From assembly GCF_011947285.1 (NCBI RefSeq), contig NZ_JAAOZT010000008.1:1-64000 (forward strand): a DNA stretch of 64,000 nt, in the 5' to 3' direction. A program made the translations under genes and the position numbers. The stretch comes from Glaciimonas immobilis. GTDB taxonomy: Bacteria > Pseudomonadota > Gammaproteobacteria > Burkholderiales > Burkholderiaceae_D. The notes beneath the pieces are model-generated. The model worked only from the letters and a program-made list of their open reading frames with translations, was not told where the DNA came from and did no database searches. Below are positions 37,270 through 47,084 of this stretch, in pieces; positions within the stretch are counted from its first letter, which is position 1; every line of letters starts with the position of its first letter.

Positions 37270-38346
37270 ATGGCTTCCACAGAACCACCCGCCACTCAAA
37301 CGCCCGTTCCGCTGAAGTCAGCTCCAAGACATCGTCCCGTCACTAATACTGTTTCTCAATTTCGTATCGCCAGCTGGATCATCGCGATTGTGGTGTTGGT
37401 GCTGGTTCTGACCTTGCATTTGTTGACCGCTTTGTTGGCAGGATTGCTGGTCTATCAATTAGTGCGGTCATTGACGCCATTTATTGAACGCCGCCTGGCA
37501 AGTGAGCGTTCACATTTGATCGCGGTGGTATTGCTGTCTACCGTTATTATTGGCGTACTGACCGGCATCATCCTTGGGCTGGTCGCCTTTTTTCATGGGG
37601 GGCCGGATCGCATGCTGGTAATTCAGACCAAGTTAATGCAAGTGGTTGACCAGGCGCGGACCCAGATGCCAGCGTATCTGCAAGGATACTTGCCGGATGA
37701 TATTGCCAGTACGCGCGAAATGGTGGCCGATTGGATCGAGTCCCACAGCGGAGAACTTAAGCTTGCGGGCAAAGAGGCGATACAGGTCTTTATCCATATT
37801 TTGGTCGGCATGGTCCTTGGCGCGATGGTCGCATTAAATGCTGAGCATCCAATGCCGGTTTTACAGCCTTTAGGCGCAGAGTTGCTAGAGCGGGCGCGTT
37901 TGCTGGCAGATGCTTTTCGACGTGTGGTCTTCGCCCAGATCAAAATATCGCTGCTAAATACGACGATGACGGCAATTTTTTTGCTGGTGATTTTGCGCCT
38001 TGCAGACGTGCACTTGCCGTTGACCAAAACGTTAATAGTGGTTACTTTTTTGGCGGGTTTGCTGCCGGTTATTGGTAACTTAATTTCAAATTCCTTAATC
38101 GTGATCGTCACGCTGTCGGTATCCTTGTACGTAGCGCTGGCAGCATTGATATTCCTGATCGTCATTCATAAGCTTGAGTATTTTTTGAACGCCCGCATTG
38201 TGGGTTCGCAAATTAATGCACGCAGTTGGGAATTGTTGCTGATGATGGTACTGGCGGAAGCGGCGTTTGGACTGCCGGGCCTGGTGGCGGCCCCGATTTA
38301 CTATGCTTATATTAAGAGTGAATTGTATGAAATGGGTTGGGTTTGA
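37270..38346 (+). CDS. AI-2E family transporter (PerM/TqsA-like permease)
   Basis: About 358 residues with 7-8 membrane segments, for example ASWIIAIVVLVLVLTLHLLTALLAGLL near the start and LAGLLPVIGNLISNSLIVIVTLSVSLYVALAALIF in the C-terminal half. The LPVIGN element and the ending GLPGLVAAPIYYAYIKSEL are family hallmarks. Substrates differ between members (AI-2 export, sodium/proton exchange), so no substrate is assigned. The ATG at 37270 gives MASTEPPATQTP and then the first helix; a GTG at 37237 is in frame. Confidence 0.85.
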   Translation: MASTEPPATQTPVPLKSAPRHRPVTNTVSQFRIASWIIAIVVLVLVLTLHLLTALLAGLLVYQLVRSLTPFIERRLASERSHLIAVVLLSTVIIGVLTGIILGLVAFFHGGPDRMLVIQTKLMQVVDQARTQMPAYLQGYLPDDIASTREMVADWIESHSGELKLAGKEAIQVFIHILVGMVLGAMVALNAEHPMPVLQPLGAELLERARLLADAFRRVVFAQIKISLLNTTMTAIFLLVILRLADVHLPLTKTLIVVTFLAGLLPVIGNLISNSLIVIVTLSVSLYVALAALIFLIVIHKLEYFLNARIVGSQINARSWELLLMMVLAEAAFGLPGLVAAPIYYAYIKSELYEMGWV

Positions 38347-38540
38347 AGGTTAATCCAAGGGGTTGCGTTAGTAACTAAGTGGCAACATAAGTGGCAATAC
38401 AAAAGCAAGAGGCCCGCTAGCAATGGCAATCCTGCGTAATTCACATTGCAAGAAACGTGTGCCCACTCTTATCGATTTTTGCAATTCAATTCGCAAAGCG
38501 ATGAAAGCAAAGCCAAATTGATTTAGAATACGATCTTCGT

Positions 38541-38626
38541 GCCAAGGAGCGTTGCGACAGACACAGTAGAATTTGAAACTGTTCTCTGCCAGGCTTGGTA
38601 TCGTCTTTACATGCAACCGCGCTCAC
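38541..38626 (+). promoter_or_regulatory. S-adenosylhomocysteine (SAH) riboswitch
   Basis: The class hallmarks are in place: CCAAGGAGCGTTGCGAC from 38542, GCCAGGCTTGG (38588-38598) and AACCGCGCTCACG (38615-38627). P1 is CCAAG (38542-38546) with CTTGG (38594-38598). The pseudoknot stem is GAGCG (38547-38551) with CGCTC (38620-38624). It sits about 30 bases before ahcY, whose enzyme clears SAH. A downstream hairpin CGTTA/TAACG (38626-38630, 38640-38644) lies just before the AGGAGGG ribosome site and may be the switch output. Confidence 0.9.
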
Positions 38627-38657
38627 GTTACTTTTTTTCTAACGAAAGGAGGGCGTG

Positions 38658-40091
38658 ATGAACGCCGTTGTAATGAAATCCATCCCTACTACTCTTGCTT
38701 CCTCAGATTACGTTGTTGCCGATATCAGTTTGTCTGGTTGGGGTGATAAAGAAATCCGTATAGCCGAGACTGAAATGCCTGGTCTGATCGCCATTCGTCA
38801 AGAATTCGCGGCGGCGCAACCGCTGAAAGGCGCACGCATCACCGGTTCGATTCACATGACGATCCAAACTGCGGTGCTGATTCAGACTCTGGAAGCGCTG
38901 GGTGCTCAAGTACGTTGGGCGTCCTGCAATATTTACTCCACGCAAGATCACGCTGCTGCTGCAATCGCTGCCGCCGGCACGCCAGTATTTGCCTTTAAGG
39001 GCGAATCGCTGGATGAGTACTGGGAATTCACCCATCGCATCTTTGAATGGCCGGGTGAAGAGCAAGCCAACATGATTCTGGATGATGGTGGCGATGCTAC
39101 GTTGCTGCTGCATCTGGGCACGCGGGCAGAAAAAGACGCTTCAGTCCTGAATAATCCGACTTCTGAAGAAGAGATTTGCCTGTACAACGCTATCAAAAAC
39201 AAGCTGGCAACGTCACCAGACTGGTATTCCACGCGTTTGGTACAAATCAAGGGCGTTACCGAAGAAACCACAACAGGCGTGCATCGTTTGTATCAGATGC
39301 ATAAAGAGGGCAAATTGGCTTTCCCTGCAATCAATGTGAACGATTCGGTGACCAAGTCTAAATTTGATAATTTGTACGGTTGCCGTGAGTCGCTGGTTGA
39401 CGGGATCAAACGGGCAACAGACGTTATGATTGCCGGAAAAGTCGCCGTTATCGCCGGTTATGGTGATGTAGGTAAAGGTTCTGCACAAGCCATGCGTGCG
39501 TTGTCGGCACAGGTTTGGGTAACGGAAGTCGATCCGATTTGCGCGTTGCAGGCGGCGATGGAAGGTTATCGCGTTGTAACCATGGATTATGCGGCGGAAC
39601 ATGGCGATATTTTTGTTACCTGTACCGGCAACTATCACGTCATCACGCATGACCACATGGCGAAGATGAAAGACCAGGCGATTGTGTGCAACATCGGCCA
39701 TTTCGACAATGAAATCGAAGTCGCTGCGTTGAAGCAATACACTTGGGAAAACATCAAGCCGCAAGTCGATCACATTATCTTTCCAGACGGCAAGCGCATC
39801 ATTTTGCTGGCCGAAGGTCGTTTGGTCAATCTTGGTTGCGGCACCGGTCATCCGTCGTATGTGATGAGCTCATCGTTTGCAAATCAAACCATCGCGCAAA
39901 TCGAATTGTTCGCCAACACCAAAGCTTATCCAGTCGGTGTTTATACCCTGCCGAAGCACCTGGACGAGAAGGTCGCTCGCTTGCAACTAAAAAAACTCAA
40001 CGCACAACTCAGCGTGCTGACAGAAGAGCAGGCGGCGTATATCGGCGTGAAACAAACCGGCCCTTACAAGCCGGAACAGTATCGTTATTAA
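38658..40091 (+). CDS. ahcY: S-adenosylhomocysteine hydrolase (adenosylhomocysteinase)
   Basis: 477 residues. It splits SAH into adenosine and homocysteine and keeps methylation going. It carries the NAD-binding segment [21 protein letters not shown], the [13 protein letters not shown] substrate loop (here NDSVTKSKF) and the C-terminal [11 protein letters not shown] then [10 protein letters not shown] with the tail Lys and Tyr. I use the ATG at 38658, four bases after AGGAGGG, rather than the overlapping GTG at 38655. It contains the roughly 40-residue insert seen in many bacterial enzymes. Under SAH-riboswitch control. Confidence 0.96.
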   Translation: MNAVVMKSIPTTLASSDYVVADISLSGWGDKEIRIAETEMPGLIAIRQEFAAAQPLKGARITGSIHMTIQTAVLIQTLEALGAQVRWASCNIYSTQDHAAAAIAAAGTPVFAFKGESLDEYWEFTHRIFEWPGEEQANMILDDGGDATLLLHLGTRAEKDASVLNNPTSEEEICLYNAIKNKLATSPDWYSTRLVQIKGVTEETTTGVHRLYQMHKEGKLAFPAINVNDSVTKSKFDNLYGCRESLVDGIKRATDVMIAGKVAVIAGYGDVGKGSAQAMRALSAQVWVTEVDPICALQAAMEGYRVVTMDYAAEHGDIFVTCTGNYHVITHDHMAKMKDQAIVCNIGHFDNEIEVAALKQYTWENIKPQVDHIIFPDGKRIILLAEGRLVNLGCGTGHPSYVMSSSFANQTIAQIELFANTKAYPVGVYTLPKHLDEKVARLQLKKLNAQLSVLTEEQAAYIGVKQTGPYKPEQYRY

Positions 40092-40200
40092 TACAGGCGA
40101 TTGTTTAGCTACTATTGTTGCAACAGCGGTCGCTACGTAGATCACCTCTCGTAAAATTCTGGCAAGTCGTTGATCCTGCGTAGTTGAGCGTAGCGAAAAT

Positions 40201-40243
40201 GGTTGAGGTACGGGTAATTGCACTAGTCACCTCAACCTGTTTT
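40201..40243 (+). terminator. Probable terminator or stem-loop after ahcY
   Basis: GGTTGAGGT (40201-40209) pairs perfectly with ACCTCAACC (40229-40237), followed by TGTTTTCG. The loop is 19 bases and the T-run short, so termination may be partial and allow read-through to metF. Confidence 0.5.
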
Positions 40244-40355
40244 CGACGAAGATAGAGCGGTCTAGGTCTCGCTGAGGTTTATTAAAGTAAAGTCGCACCT
40301 ATTAAGGCGCAAATATTCAGCTTCAGTACGTATCGCGCGCAAATAGGAGAAACAT

Positions 40356-40700
40356 ATGCGTTTATTGGTTACCTGGTTAATTAACGCGCTGGCATTACTG
40401 GCGGTTCCGTATTTATTGCATTCGGTTTCGGTGGATAGTTTCAGCGCAGCATTGATTGCCGCGTTGATCCTCGGTTTTGTGAATACGCTCATTCGTCCAA
40501 TTTTGTTAGTGTTGACGTTGCCTGCAACGGTGTTGACGCTGGGTTTGTTCATTTTTATTATTAATGGCCTCATGTTTTGGGTCGTCGCGCAACTGGTGGG
40601 TGGTTTTCACGTTGCCAGCTTTTGGTCGGCGGTCGGCGGTGCCATCTTGTACAGTATCGTTTCGTGGGCGCTCTCCACGTTGTTATTGAGAAAAAATTAA
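40356..40700 (+). CDS. Small membrane protein, phage holin 4_2 / YvlD family
   Basis: 114 residues with four predicted membrane helices and the motif LILGFVNTLIRPILLVLTLPATVLTLG, typical of the phage_holin_4_2 (PF04020) family. Despite the name, these are mostly chromosomal proteins. Genes of this family sit between ahcY and metF in many Burkholderiales. TAGGAG precedes the ATG, and its stop is followed immediately by the metF start, so the two are translated from one message. Role unknown. Confidence 0.82.
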   Translation: MRLLVTWLINALALLAVPYLLHSVSVDSFSAALIAALILGFVNTLIRPILLVLTLPATVLTLGLFIFIINGLMFWVVAQLVGGFHVASFWSAVGGAILYSIVSWALSTLLLRKN

Positions 40701-41540
40701 ATGTCTTCTGCTAACTTCAGCATTGAATTTTTCCCTCCTAAAACGCCGGATGGCGCGGAAAAATTACGTGTCACGCGTGCCAAACTAGCCGAGTTGCATC
40801 CAAAATATTTTTCAGTCACGTTTGGCGCTGGCGGATCAACCCAAAAGGGTACGCTGGACACCGTACTGGAAATTCGTGGTGAAGGCCATGAGGCCGCGCC
40901 ACATTTGTCCTGCCTCGGAAGCTCGCCTGAGTCATTGCGCGCTATTCTCGCGCAATATAAAGCAAACGGCATCAAGCGTCTGGTCGCCTTGCGCGGCGAT
41001 GCGCCAAGCGGTTATGGCGGCGTGGGTTTGATGTCCGGTGAATTTCGTTATGCGAACGAGCTGGTTGAATTTATTCGCGCCGAGACCGGTGACTGGTTTC
41101 ATATTGAAGTCGCGGCTTATCCAGAAATGCATCCGCAGGCAAAATCGCCGCAAGACGATGTAAAGCGTTTTGCAGACAAGGTAAAAGCGGGTGCGAATGG
41201 TGCTATTACTCAGTATTTTTATAATGCGGATGCTTATTTTGAGTTCGTTGAGCAAGCGCATAAGCTTGGTGCGACGGTACCCGTGGTTGCCGGCATCATG
41301 CCGATCACCAATTACTCCCAGTTAATGCGTTTTTCGGATATGTGCGGCACCGAGATACCGCGCTGGGTGCGACTCAAGCTAGCGGCTTATGGCGATGATG
41401 CCGACTCAATCCGTGCGTTCGGTCTGGATGTAGTGACGCACTTGTGCGAGCGCTTACTCGCAGGCGGTGCGCCGGGTATCCATTTTTATACGCTCAACAA
41501 TGCAGCTGCTACGACAGCAATTCTGCAACGCCTGAAATAG
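40701..41540 (+). CDS. metF: Methylenetetrahydrofolate reductase
   Basis: 279 residues, an FAD enzyme making 5-methyl-THF for methionine synthesis. FSIEFFPPKT at the N-terminus, TFGAGGSTQKGTLDT, LVALRGDAP and QYFYNADAYFEF with VPVVAGIMPITNYSQL are family motifs. Length fits the bacterial catalytic-domain-only form. Its ATG directly abuts the upstream stop codon. Confidence 0.96.
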   Translation: MSSANFSIEFFPPKTPDGAEKLRVTRAKLAELHPKYFSVTFGAGGSTQKGTLDTVLEIRGEGHEAAPHLSCLGSSPESLRAILAQYKANGIKRLVALRGDAPSGYGGVGLMSGEFRYANELVEFIRAETGDWFHIEVAAYPEMHPQAKSPQDDVKRFADKVKAGANGAITQYFYNADAYFEFVEQAHKLGATVPVVAGIMPITNYSQLMRFSDMCGTEIPRWVRLKLAAYGDDADSIRAFGLDVVTHLCERLLAGGAPGIHFYTLNNAAATTAILQRLK

Positions 41541-41634
41541 TAGTGGGTTGGCATTGAAGTGAAGACGGCAAGCCTGGTGTGGAGTACTTGAAAACTCTCG
41601 ATACCCTGCTTGCCGGTTGCGTATTTGTCCGTAC

Positions 41635-42240
41635 TTACAGAGTGCCGGTTTCCGTAAATATCCGGTCCAGTGCAATATCATGTACAGCGCCTTCAAATTG
41701 CGCTAGCCCACAGGAATAAGCAACGCCGACGGTGGCAGGGCGCGGCGTTGTAGCCAAAGTGCGGTCATAGAAGCCGCCGCCGTAACCCATCCGTATCCGC
41801 TGAGGATTAAAGCCGACGCAGGGGATGAGCAAAGCGTGTGGACTGACGGCCTCACCATGAGCGGGTATCCCGACGCCGAAACTGTCTTTTATCATCACAT
41901 CGCCGGGCGTCCAAAGCACGAACTGCAACGCGGCATCCTTTGCTACGACGACTGGCAATGCCAACCGTACACCTCGCGCAACCAGCTCTGCATAAGCAGC
42001 ACGCACATCCGGTTCGTCGCGGATAGGCCAGTACACACCTAGAACGAGATCGACATTGGTTTCAAGCAATATTGTTGCCCATTTAGTGATATTGTCGCCC
42101 AGAGTCGCATCGAAGCGCTTGCGATCTTCGATTGGGATCCTCTGTCGCAACGTCAGAAGCTGGCTGCGCACCAATCCCTTATCCGACCGATCCTGGGGGG
42201 TGGAATCAGGGGCGTCGCATGCTATGCTTTGGTTAGTCAT
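41635..42240 (-). CDS. 5-formyltetrahydrofolate cyclo-ligase
   Basis: About 201 residues. It converts 5-formyl-THF to 5,10-methenyl-THF with ATP, returning folate to the C1 pool that MetF uses. Motifs are KGLVRSQLLTLRQRIP at the N-terminus, the LPVVV segment and RIRMGYGGGFYDRTLA, with the ATP-binding glycines. I start at the ATG 42240 (MTNQS); the longer frame to 42375 overlaps the divergent lytic transglycosylase start. It converges with metF. Confidence 0.88.
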   Translation of the reverse strand: MTNQSIACDAPDSTPQDRSDKGLVRSQLLTLRQRIPIEDRKRFDATLGDNITKWATILLETNVDLVLGVYWPIRDEPDVRAAYAELVARGVRLALPVVVAKDAALQFVLWTPGDVMIKDSFGVGIPAHGEAVSPHALLIPCVGFNPQRIRMGYGGGFYDRTLATTPRPATVGVAYSCGLAQFEGAVHDIALDRIFTETGTL

Positions 42241-42268
42241 CGGTACTCGTAGATTGGGATTGTTAAGT

Positions 42269-44248
42269 ATGTATAAAGCAAATTTTGTAACAAAATGGGC
42301 CATAGGGCTCATGTTTTCAGCTACTTCTGTGCTGGCAATATCGCCCGCAGCGAGCGCGCAGCCCAAAGCTGGCATCTCTCAAGGCAGCATTGGCAATCAG
42401 GACGATACATTTCTCGCCCTGCGCGACGCTTCACGCGCTAACAAACTCGACAGACTTGATGGTTTAGCGTCGGTGTTAAGCAATTATGACATCCCTTCGT
42501 ATGTTGATTACTATCGACTCAAGCCGCGCCTTAAAGATTTGATGGCGCCGGAGTCCGAGATTCGCGATTATCTGGCCCGTTATGACGGTACCGCGATTGC
42601 GGACCGGCTACGCAACGATTGGCTACTTGAGCTTGGCAAGGCCGGTATCTGGCCCACGTTTGACGAGCAATATCCCCTGTTTGCGCTGGATGACGATACC
42701 CAACTTAAATGTTATGCACTCACCTCCAAGGCTTTAAAAGGCGTCAATGTCGCCGACGACGCTCGGGCGTTGCTTACGACGCCTAAGGATTATGGTCAGG
42801 CGTGCACTGATTTGATTGGGACGTTAGCGCAAAACGGCCAGTTCAGCCAAACCGACGTCTGGTTTCAGGTTAGGCAGGCAATCGAGTCAGGTTACGCCCC
42901 TGTTGCCCGACGCATGGCGCCATTCATGGATGCTACCGACGCTCAGATCGCGCAGGCAATCGATCGTGCGTCGTTGGTAGTCGCACGCGGTCCCGGTGCG
43001 GATCGGGTCGGTCACGAACTTTTTATCATCGCCTTGGGCCGCATCGCCAAAAACGATCCAGCGCAAGCGGCCAATGCCATAATGGCCGCTGCCGATCAAT
43101 TGACCGCTGCTGAACGTTCGTTGGGCTGGGGGCAAATCGCATTACAGGCGGCATTAAAGCTCGATCCTCAGGCAGTCGATTACTGGCGCGCCGCGCAGGG
43201 AGCACCGTTATCGCCGGACGGGTATCAGTGGAGGGTACGTTCTGCGTTGCGCGCGGGTGACTGGAAATTGGTCAAGACTAGCGTTGAAGCAATGCCACCT
43301 GCGTTGCGTGATGATCCTGCATGGACTTACTGGCTCGGGCGTTCACTGATGGCCGAGGGACGCAATGATCAGGCTCAAAAATTATTTCAGTCGATTGCTG
43401 ACCAGACTAATTTTTACGGTCAACTGGCACTGGAAGAATCAGGGAAAAAAATCGTTGTCGCTGGCACCCCTTCCATGATTACGGCGCTTGAACTGGCGCC
43501 GATGCAAAGGAATGAAGGCTTTCGGCGCGCGTTCCGCTTTTTTGACATGGGATTGCGATTTGAAGGTACCCGCGAGTGGAACTGGGAATTGCGCAAAATG
43601 TCGGATCGCCAGTTGCTGGCGGCGGCTGAGTTTGCTCGCCAGAGCGATGTTCTGGACCGGATGGTGAACACCTCTGACCGGACCAAGATTGAAGTCGACT
43701 TCAATCAGCGCTTTCCTGCGCCGCATCGGGACATTATGATGGCCAATACGACTGGACTCGGAATCGATATAGCCTGGGTGTATGGCTTGATTCGTCAAGA
43801 GTCACGGTTTGTTAGAAATGCGCGTTCGCAGGTCGGCGCGTCCGGGCTGATGCAACTGATGCCGGCGACGGCCCGTTTTGTCGCCAAAAAAGTGGGCTTC
43901 AATGGTTTTACTGCCGATCAGGTAAATGATGTCGATACCAACATCATGCTCGGTACCAATTATTTAAGTATGGTACTCAACGATCTGGATGGTTCGTTGC
44001 CGATGGCAACGGCCGCTTATAACGCAGGACCGGGACGACCGCGTTTGTGGCGTTCTTCTTTGCCGGGCAGAGTGGAAGGGGCGGTTTTTGCAGAATCAAT
44101 TCCATTCAGCGAGACCCGTGGTTATGTCAAGAACGTGCTGTCTAACGCCACTTATTACGCCGCGTTGTTTGAGGGTCGCCCGCAATCGCTAAAAGCGCGT
44201 TTGGGCAGCGTTGCGCCTAAGGGCTATACGGTTTCAGCATTGCCATAA
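42269..44248 (+). CDS. Soluble lytic murein transglycosylase (Slt70-like)
   Basis: About 659 residues. Signal peptide at residues 1-31 (KWAIGLMFSATSVLAISPAASAQ), a long alpha-helical superhelical domain (about 40-480), and a C-terminal GEWL catalytic domain. The catalytic Glu is in VYGLIRQESRFVRNARSQVGASGLMQLMP, and the AAYNAGPGRPRLW segment completes the active site. It cleaves glycan strands in the periplasm to form anhydromuropeptides. I start at the ATG 42269 because the longer frame (from 42056) has a basic leader with no signal. It is divergent from the cyclo-ligase gene, 28 bases away. Confidence 0.9.
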   Translation: MYKANFVTKWAIGLMFSATSVLAISPAASAQPKAGISQGSIGNQDDTFLALRDASRANKLDRLDGLASVLSNYDIPSYVDYYRLKPRLKDLMAPESEIRDYLARYDGTAIADRLRNDWLLELGKAGIWPTFDEQYPLFALDDDTQLKCYALTSKALKGVNVADDARALLTTPKDYGQACTDLIGTLAQNGQFSQTDVWFQVRQAIESGYAPVARRMAPFMDATDAQIAQAIDRASLVVARGPGADRVGHELFIIALGRIAKNDPAQAANAIMAAADQLTAAERSLGWGQIALQAALKLDPQAVDYWRAAQGAPLSPDGYQWRVRSALRAGDWKLVKTSVEAMPPALRDDPAWTYWLGRSLMAEGRNDQAQKLFQSIADQTNFYGQLALEESGKKIVVAGTPSMITALELAPMQRNEGFRRAFRFFDMGLRFEGTREWNWELRKMSDRQLLAAAEFARQSDVLDRMVNTSDRTKIEVDFNQRFPAPHRDIMMANTTGLGIDIAWVYGLIRQESRFVRNARSQVGASGLMQLMPATARFVAKKVGFNGFTADQVNDVDTNIMLGTNYLSMVLNDLDGSLPMATAAYNAGPGRPRLWRSSLPGRVEGAVFAESIPFSETRGYVKNVLSNATYYAALFEGRPQSLKARLGSVAPKGYTVSALP

Positions 44249-44317
44249 CGGATCGTAATCGCAACGAAATGAAATGTAAGCGCAGACTTTTAGTAACCGA
44301 CTCTAAATGGGACATTT

Positions 44318-45019
44318 ATGCAAGCTACGGAACGTGACGCAACTTTGTCTGAAGTGTTAAAGAACGCTGGAAAGTCTGGCATGACATTGGTGATCGGGAA
44401 TAAAAACTATTCATCATGGTCGATGCGACCCTGGGTAGTTTTGAAGGCGTTCGGCATCCCATTTAACGAAGTGCGGATTTTGCTGGATCAGGCCGAGACA
44501 GCGACCGATATTGCGAAATATTCTGCGGCTGGAAAAGTGCCCGTCCTGGTGGTGGGTGACTTGCACATTTGGGACTCTTTGGCGATTTGTGAATATCTCG
44601 CGGAACAATTTCCAGACGCCGGAATGTGGCCTAAAGACGTCGCCGCGCGTGCGATTGCGCGTTCGGTGTGTGCTGAAATGCACGCTGGTTTTGCAGGTGT
44701 GCGCTCTGCGATGTCGATGGATATTCGCGCCAGTCGTCCGGGCGAGGGTCGCACGCCTCAGGCACAAGGCGACATTGGACGCATTAGCGAGATATGGGAA
44801 GATTGTTTATCCGAATTCGGTCACCACCGCTTTCTGTTTGGTGACTTCTCCATCGCTGATGCATTCTTCGCGCCGGTTGTCATGCGGTTCCGCATCTTCG
44901 GAGTCTCTTTAGCGCCAGCATTACAAGCTTATGTTGAACGCGTTCAGGCGCATCCTGCTATCGCGCAATGGGTGCGCGAGGCGTTGGAAGAGCAGGAAGT
45001 ATTGCCCGATCATCTTTGA
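44318..45019 (+). CDS. Glutathione S-transferase family protein
   Basis: 233 residues. The thioredoxin-like N-terminal domain starts at MTLVIGNKNYSSWSMRPW, with GKVPVLV (cis-proline) and DSLAICEYLAEQFP (glutathione-binding Ser). An all-helical C-terminal domain follows, with FGDFSIADAFFAPVV as the folding motif. The 21 residues before MTLVIG have no counterpart in the family, so the ATG at 44381, with GGAAAG upstream, may be the real start. Substrate unknown. Confidence 0.85.
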   Translation: MQATERDATLSEVLKNAGKSGMTLVIGNKNYSSWSMRPWVVLKAFGIPFNEVRILLDQAETATDIAKYSAAGKVPVLVVGDLHIWDSLAICEYLAEQFPDAGMWPKDVAARAIARSVCAEMHAGFAGVRSAMSMDIRASRPGEGRTPQAQGDIGRISEIWEDCLSEFGHHRFLFGDFSIADAFFAPVVMRFRIFGVSLAPALQAYVERVQAHPAIAQWVREALEEQEVLPDHL

Positions 45020-45095
45020 TGTACGGTTTTGATGACTAGCATGGGTTTGAAGCAGTATTTGCTGGAATGATTGATTGTATTGGCACGTATTTACG

Positions 45096-46379
45096 ATGAA
45101 AATCTTTGTAGTGGGCGGCGCGGTGCGCGATGAGTTGTTGGGTCTTGCCGTTAAAGACCGTGATTTCGTGGTGGTGGGTGCCACCCCGGAACAAATGCTG
45201 GCGCGCCGATTTCGACCTGTCGGCAAAGATTTTCCCGTATTTTTACATCCCGATACACAAGAAGAATATGCATTGGCGCGTACCGAACGCAAGACTGCGC
45301 CCGGCTATAAAGGCTTTGTATTTCACACCAGTCCCGACGTTACATTAGCGCAGGATTTAATCCGCCGGGATTTGACCATCAATGCCATTGCGCGGGCCGA
45401 AAACGGTACGCTGGTGGACCTTTTCGACGGACAGAAAGATTTGCAGGCGCGGGTCTTTCGTCATGTATCGCTTGCCTTTTCTGAAGACCCGGTACGCATC
45501 TTACGAGTGGCCAGATTTGCCGCGCGATTCACAGAATTTTCAGTCGCCCCGGAAACCAGTGCATTGATGCAGCAGATGGTCGCAGCGGGCGAAGTGGATG
45601 CATTGGTACCCGAACGCGTGTGGCAAGAATTATCGCGGGGATTGATGGAGGCGCGTCCGTCACGCATGTTCGAAGTACTGCGCGACTGCGGTGCGTTGGC
45701 AAAAATCTTACCTGAGCTGGACGTTTTGTGGGGCATACCGCAACCAGAAAAGTTTCACCCCGAGATCGACACCGGCGTGCACGTGATGATGGTCGTCGAT
45801 ACTGCAGCAAAAGAAAACTATCCTTTAGCGGTACGCTTTGCCGCGTTGATGCATGATCTTGGCAAAGGTGTGACGCCGCCAGCAGAATGGCCGAGTCATC
45901 ATGGTCATGAAGGAATGGGCGTCAAATTGGTTGAGCAGGTTTGTCAGCGACTCAAGGTCCAGGGCGAGGTGCGAGATCTGGCGCTAATGACCGCGCGTGA
46001 GCATGGCAATGTCGGGCGCGCTTTTGAGTTGCGTGCGAACACCATCGTGACTCTTCTTGAGCGTTGCGACGGATTTCGCAAGCCGCAGCGCTTTTTGGCT
46101 ATGCTTGATGCGACCCAATGCGATTACCGTGGCAGGACCGGTTATGAAAAGCGCCCATTTCCGCAGCGCGCCTTTTTTCTTGGTGCATTGGCGGCGGCGC
46201 AAGCGGTAAATGCCGGCGAAATCGCAGGGAGGTTTGCAGGGCAGCCCCAACGCATACCGGAAGCGATACACGCCGCCCGGGTCGGCGCGGTTGAGGCTGC
46301 GTTACCTGCATTGCGTGCGCTACCTGAGCTTCTTGCGCCGACGCTATCAACGCTATCGAGCGTGCAGGGTAATTTATGA
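45096..46379 (+). CDS. cca: Multifunctional CCA-adding protein (tRNA nucleotidyltransferase with HD domain)
   Basis: 427 residues. It adds or repairs the CCA end of tRNAs. The nucleotidyltransferase head shows GGAVRDELLGLAVKDRDFVVVG with the DxD pair, RRDLTINAIA, and EDPVRILRVARFAARF. A C-terminal HD domain (HVMMVVDTAAKENYPLAVRFAALMHDLGKG) marks the long, multifunctional betaproteobacterial/enterobacterial form with phosphatase and phosphodiesterase activity. The ATG at 45096 gives MKIFVVGGAVRD, the standard start. Overlaps the GNAT gene by four bases. Confidence 0.93.
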   Translation: MKIFVVGGAVRDELLGLAVKDRDFVVVGATPEQMLARRFRPVGKDFPVFLHPDTQEEYALARTERKTAPGYKGFVFHTSPDVTLAQDLIRRDLTINAIARAENGTLVDLFDGQKDLQARVFRHVSLAFSEDPVRILRVARFAARFTEFSVAPETSALMQQMVAAGEVDALVPERVWQELSRGLMEARPSRMFEVLRDCGALAKILPELDVLWGIPQPEKFHPEIDTGVHVMMVVDTAAKENYPLAVRFAALMHDLGKGVTPPAEWPSHHGHEGMGVKLVEQVCQRLKVQGEVRDLALMTAREHGNVGRAFELRANTIVTLLERCDGFRKPQRFLAMLDATQCDYRGRTGYEKRPFPQRAFFLGALAAAQAVNAGEIAGRFAGQPQRIPEAIHAARVGAVEAALPALRALPELLAPTLSTLSSVQGNL

Positions 46380-47038
46380 GTAGTGCCGGAAACCCGTTGA
46401 TCCCCAAGATACAAAGACCCACCGTCTATGTCAAAGAATTGTCGCGGCACGCGCGCAAGCGCTTGTTGCGGCATTTTCTGGCGTTGGATAGTGGTGATCG
46501 ACTCTTGCGTTTTGGTTCTGTCCTTCCAGACGCGCTGGTGACGCGATATGTTGAAAATCTGGATTTTGGCAGAGACACAATTTTTGGTGTCTATGATCGT
46601 AAACTCCGCTTGCTCGGGGCTGGTCATCTGGCCTTTGCCCCGCGAGACGCGCTACCATCCATGCGTGCTGCCACCGACAAAGATCAAGTGGCTGAATTCG
46701 GCGTTTCGGTCTCGTCCATAGCACGTGGGATGGGCGTCGGCACGCGCTTGTTTGAGCGTGCCGCCATCCATTGCCGGAATGCCGACATCGATACGCTTTA
46801 TATGCATTGTTTATCTTCGAATAAGGTCATGATGCATATTGCGAAAAAAGCCGGGATGACGATCCATCGGGATTATGGCGAGGCCGACGCGTATCTAAAA
46901 CTATTGCCAGCCAGTCCTGCTACCTTAATGCAGGAAGCAATGCAGGAACAGGCGGCAACGTTGGATTACACTGTAAAAGCCAACGTCCGTGCTGCATTGA
47001 ATTGGTTGAGCAATCTGCCTGGGTTTAAGCGCGATTAA
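46376..47038 (+). CDS. GNAT family N-acetyltransferase
   Basis: 220 residues with a single GNAT fold. The acetyl-CoA loop VSSIARGMGVGTRLFERAAIHC and the LYMHCLSSNKVMMHIAKKAGM helix are the defining segments. Extra basic residues are at the N-terminus (KELSRHARKRLLRHFLALD). Its ATG overlaps the cca stop. The substrate is not evident. Genes like this next to cca are common in Oxalobacteraceae. Confidence 0.82.
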   Translation: MSSAGNPLIPKIQRPTVYVKELSRHARKRLLRHFLALDSGDRLLRFGSVLPDALVTRYVENLDFGRDTIFGVYDRKLRLLGAGHLAFAPRDALPSMRAATDKDQVAEFGVSVSSIARGMGVGTRLFERAAIHCRNADIDTLYMHCLSSNKVMMHIAKKAGMTIHRDYGEADAYLKLLPASPATLMQEAMQEQAATLDYTVKANVRAALNWLSNLPGFKRD

Positions 47039-47084
47039 ATCGCGAATGGCGCAACACAGCGCTTTATGTTGGAGCGGAGAAATA

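Noticed and set aside
39213-39851. 212-codon frame antisense to ahcY
   Set aside because: Shadow of a highly conserved gene; no independent evidence.
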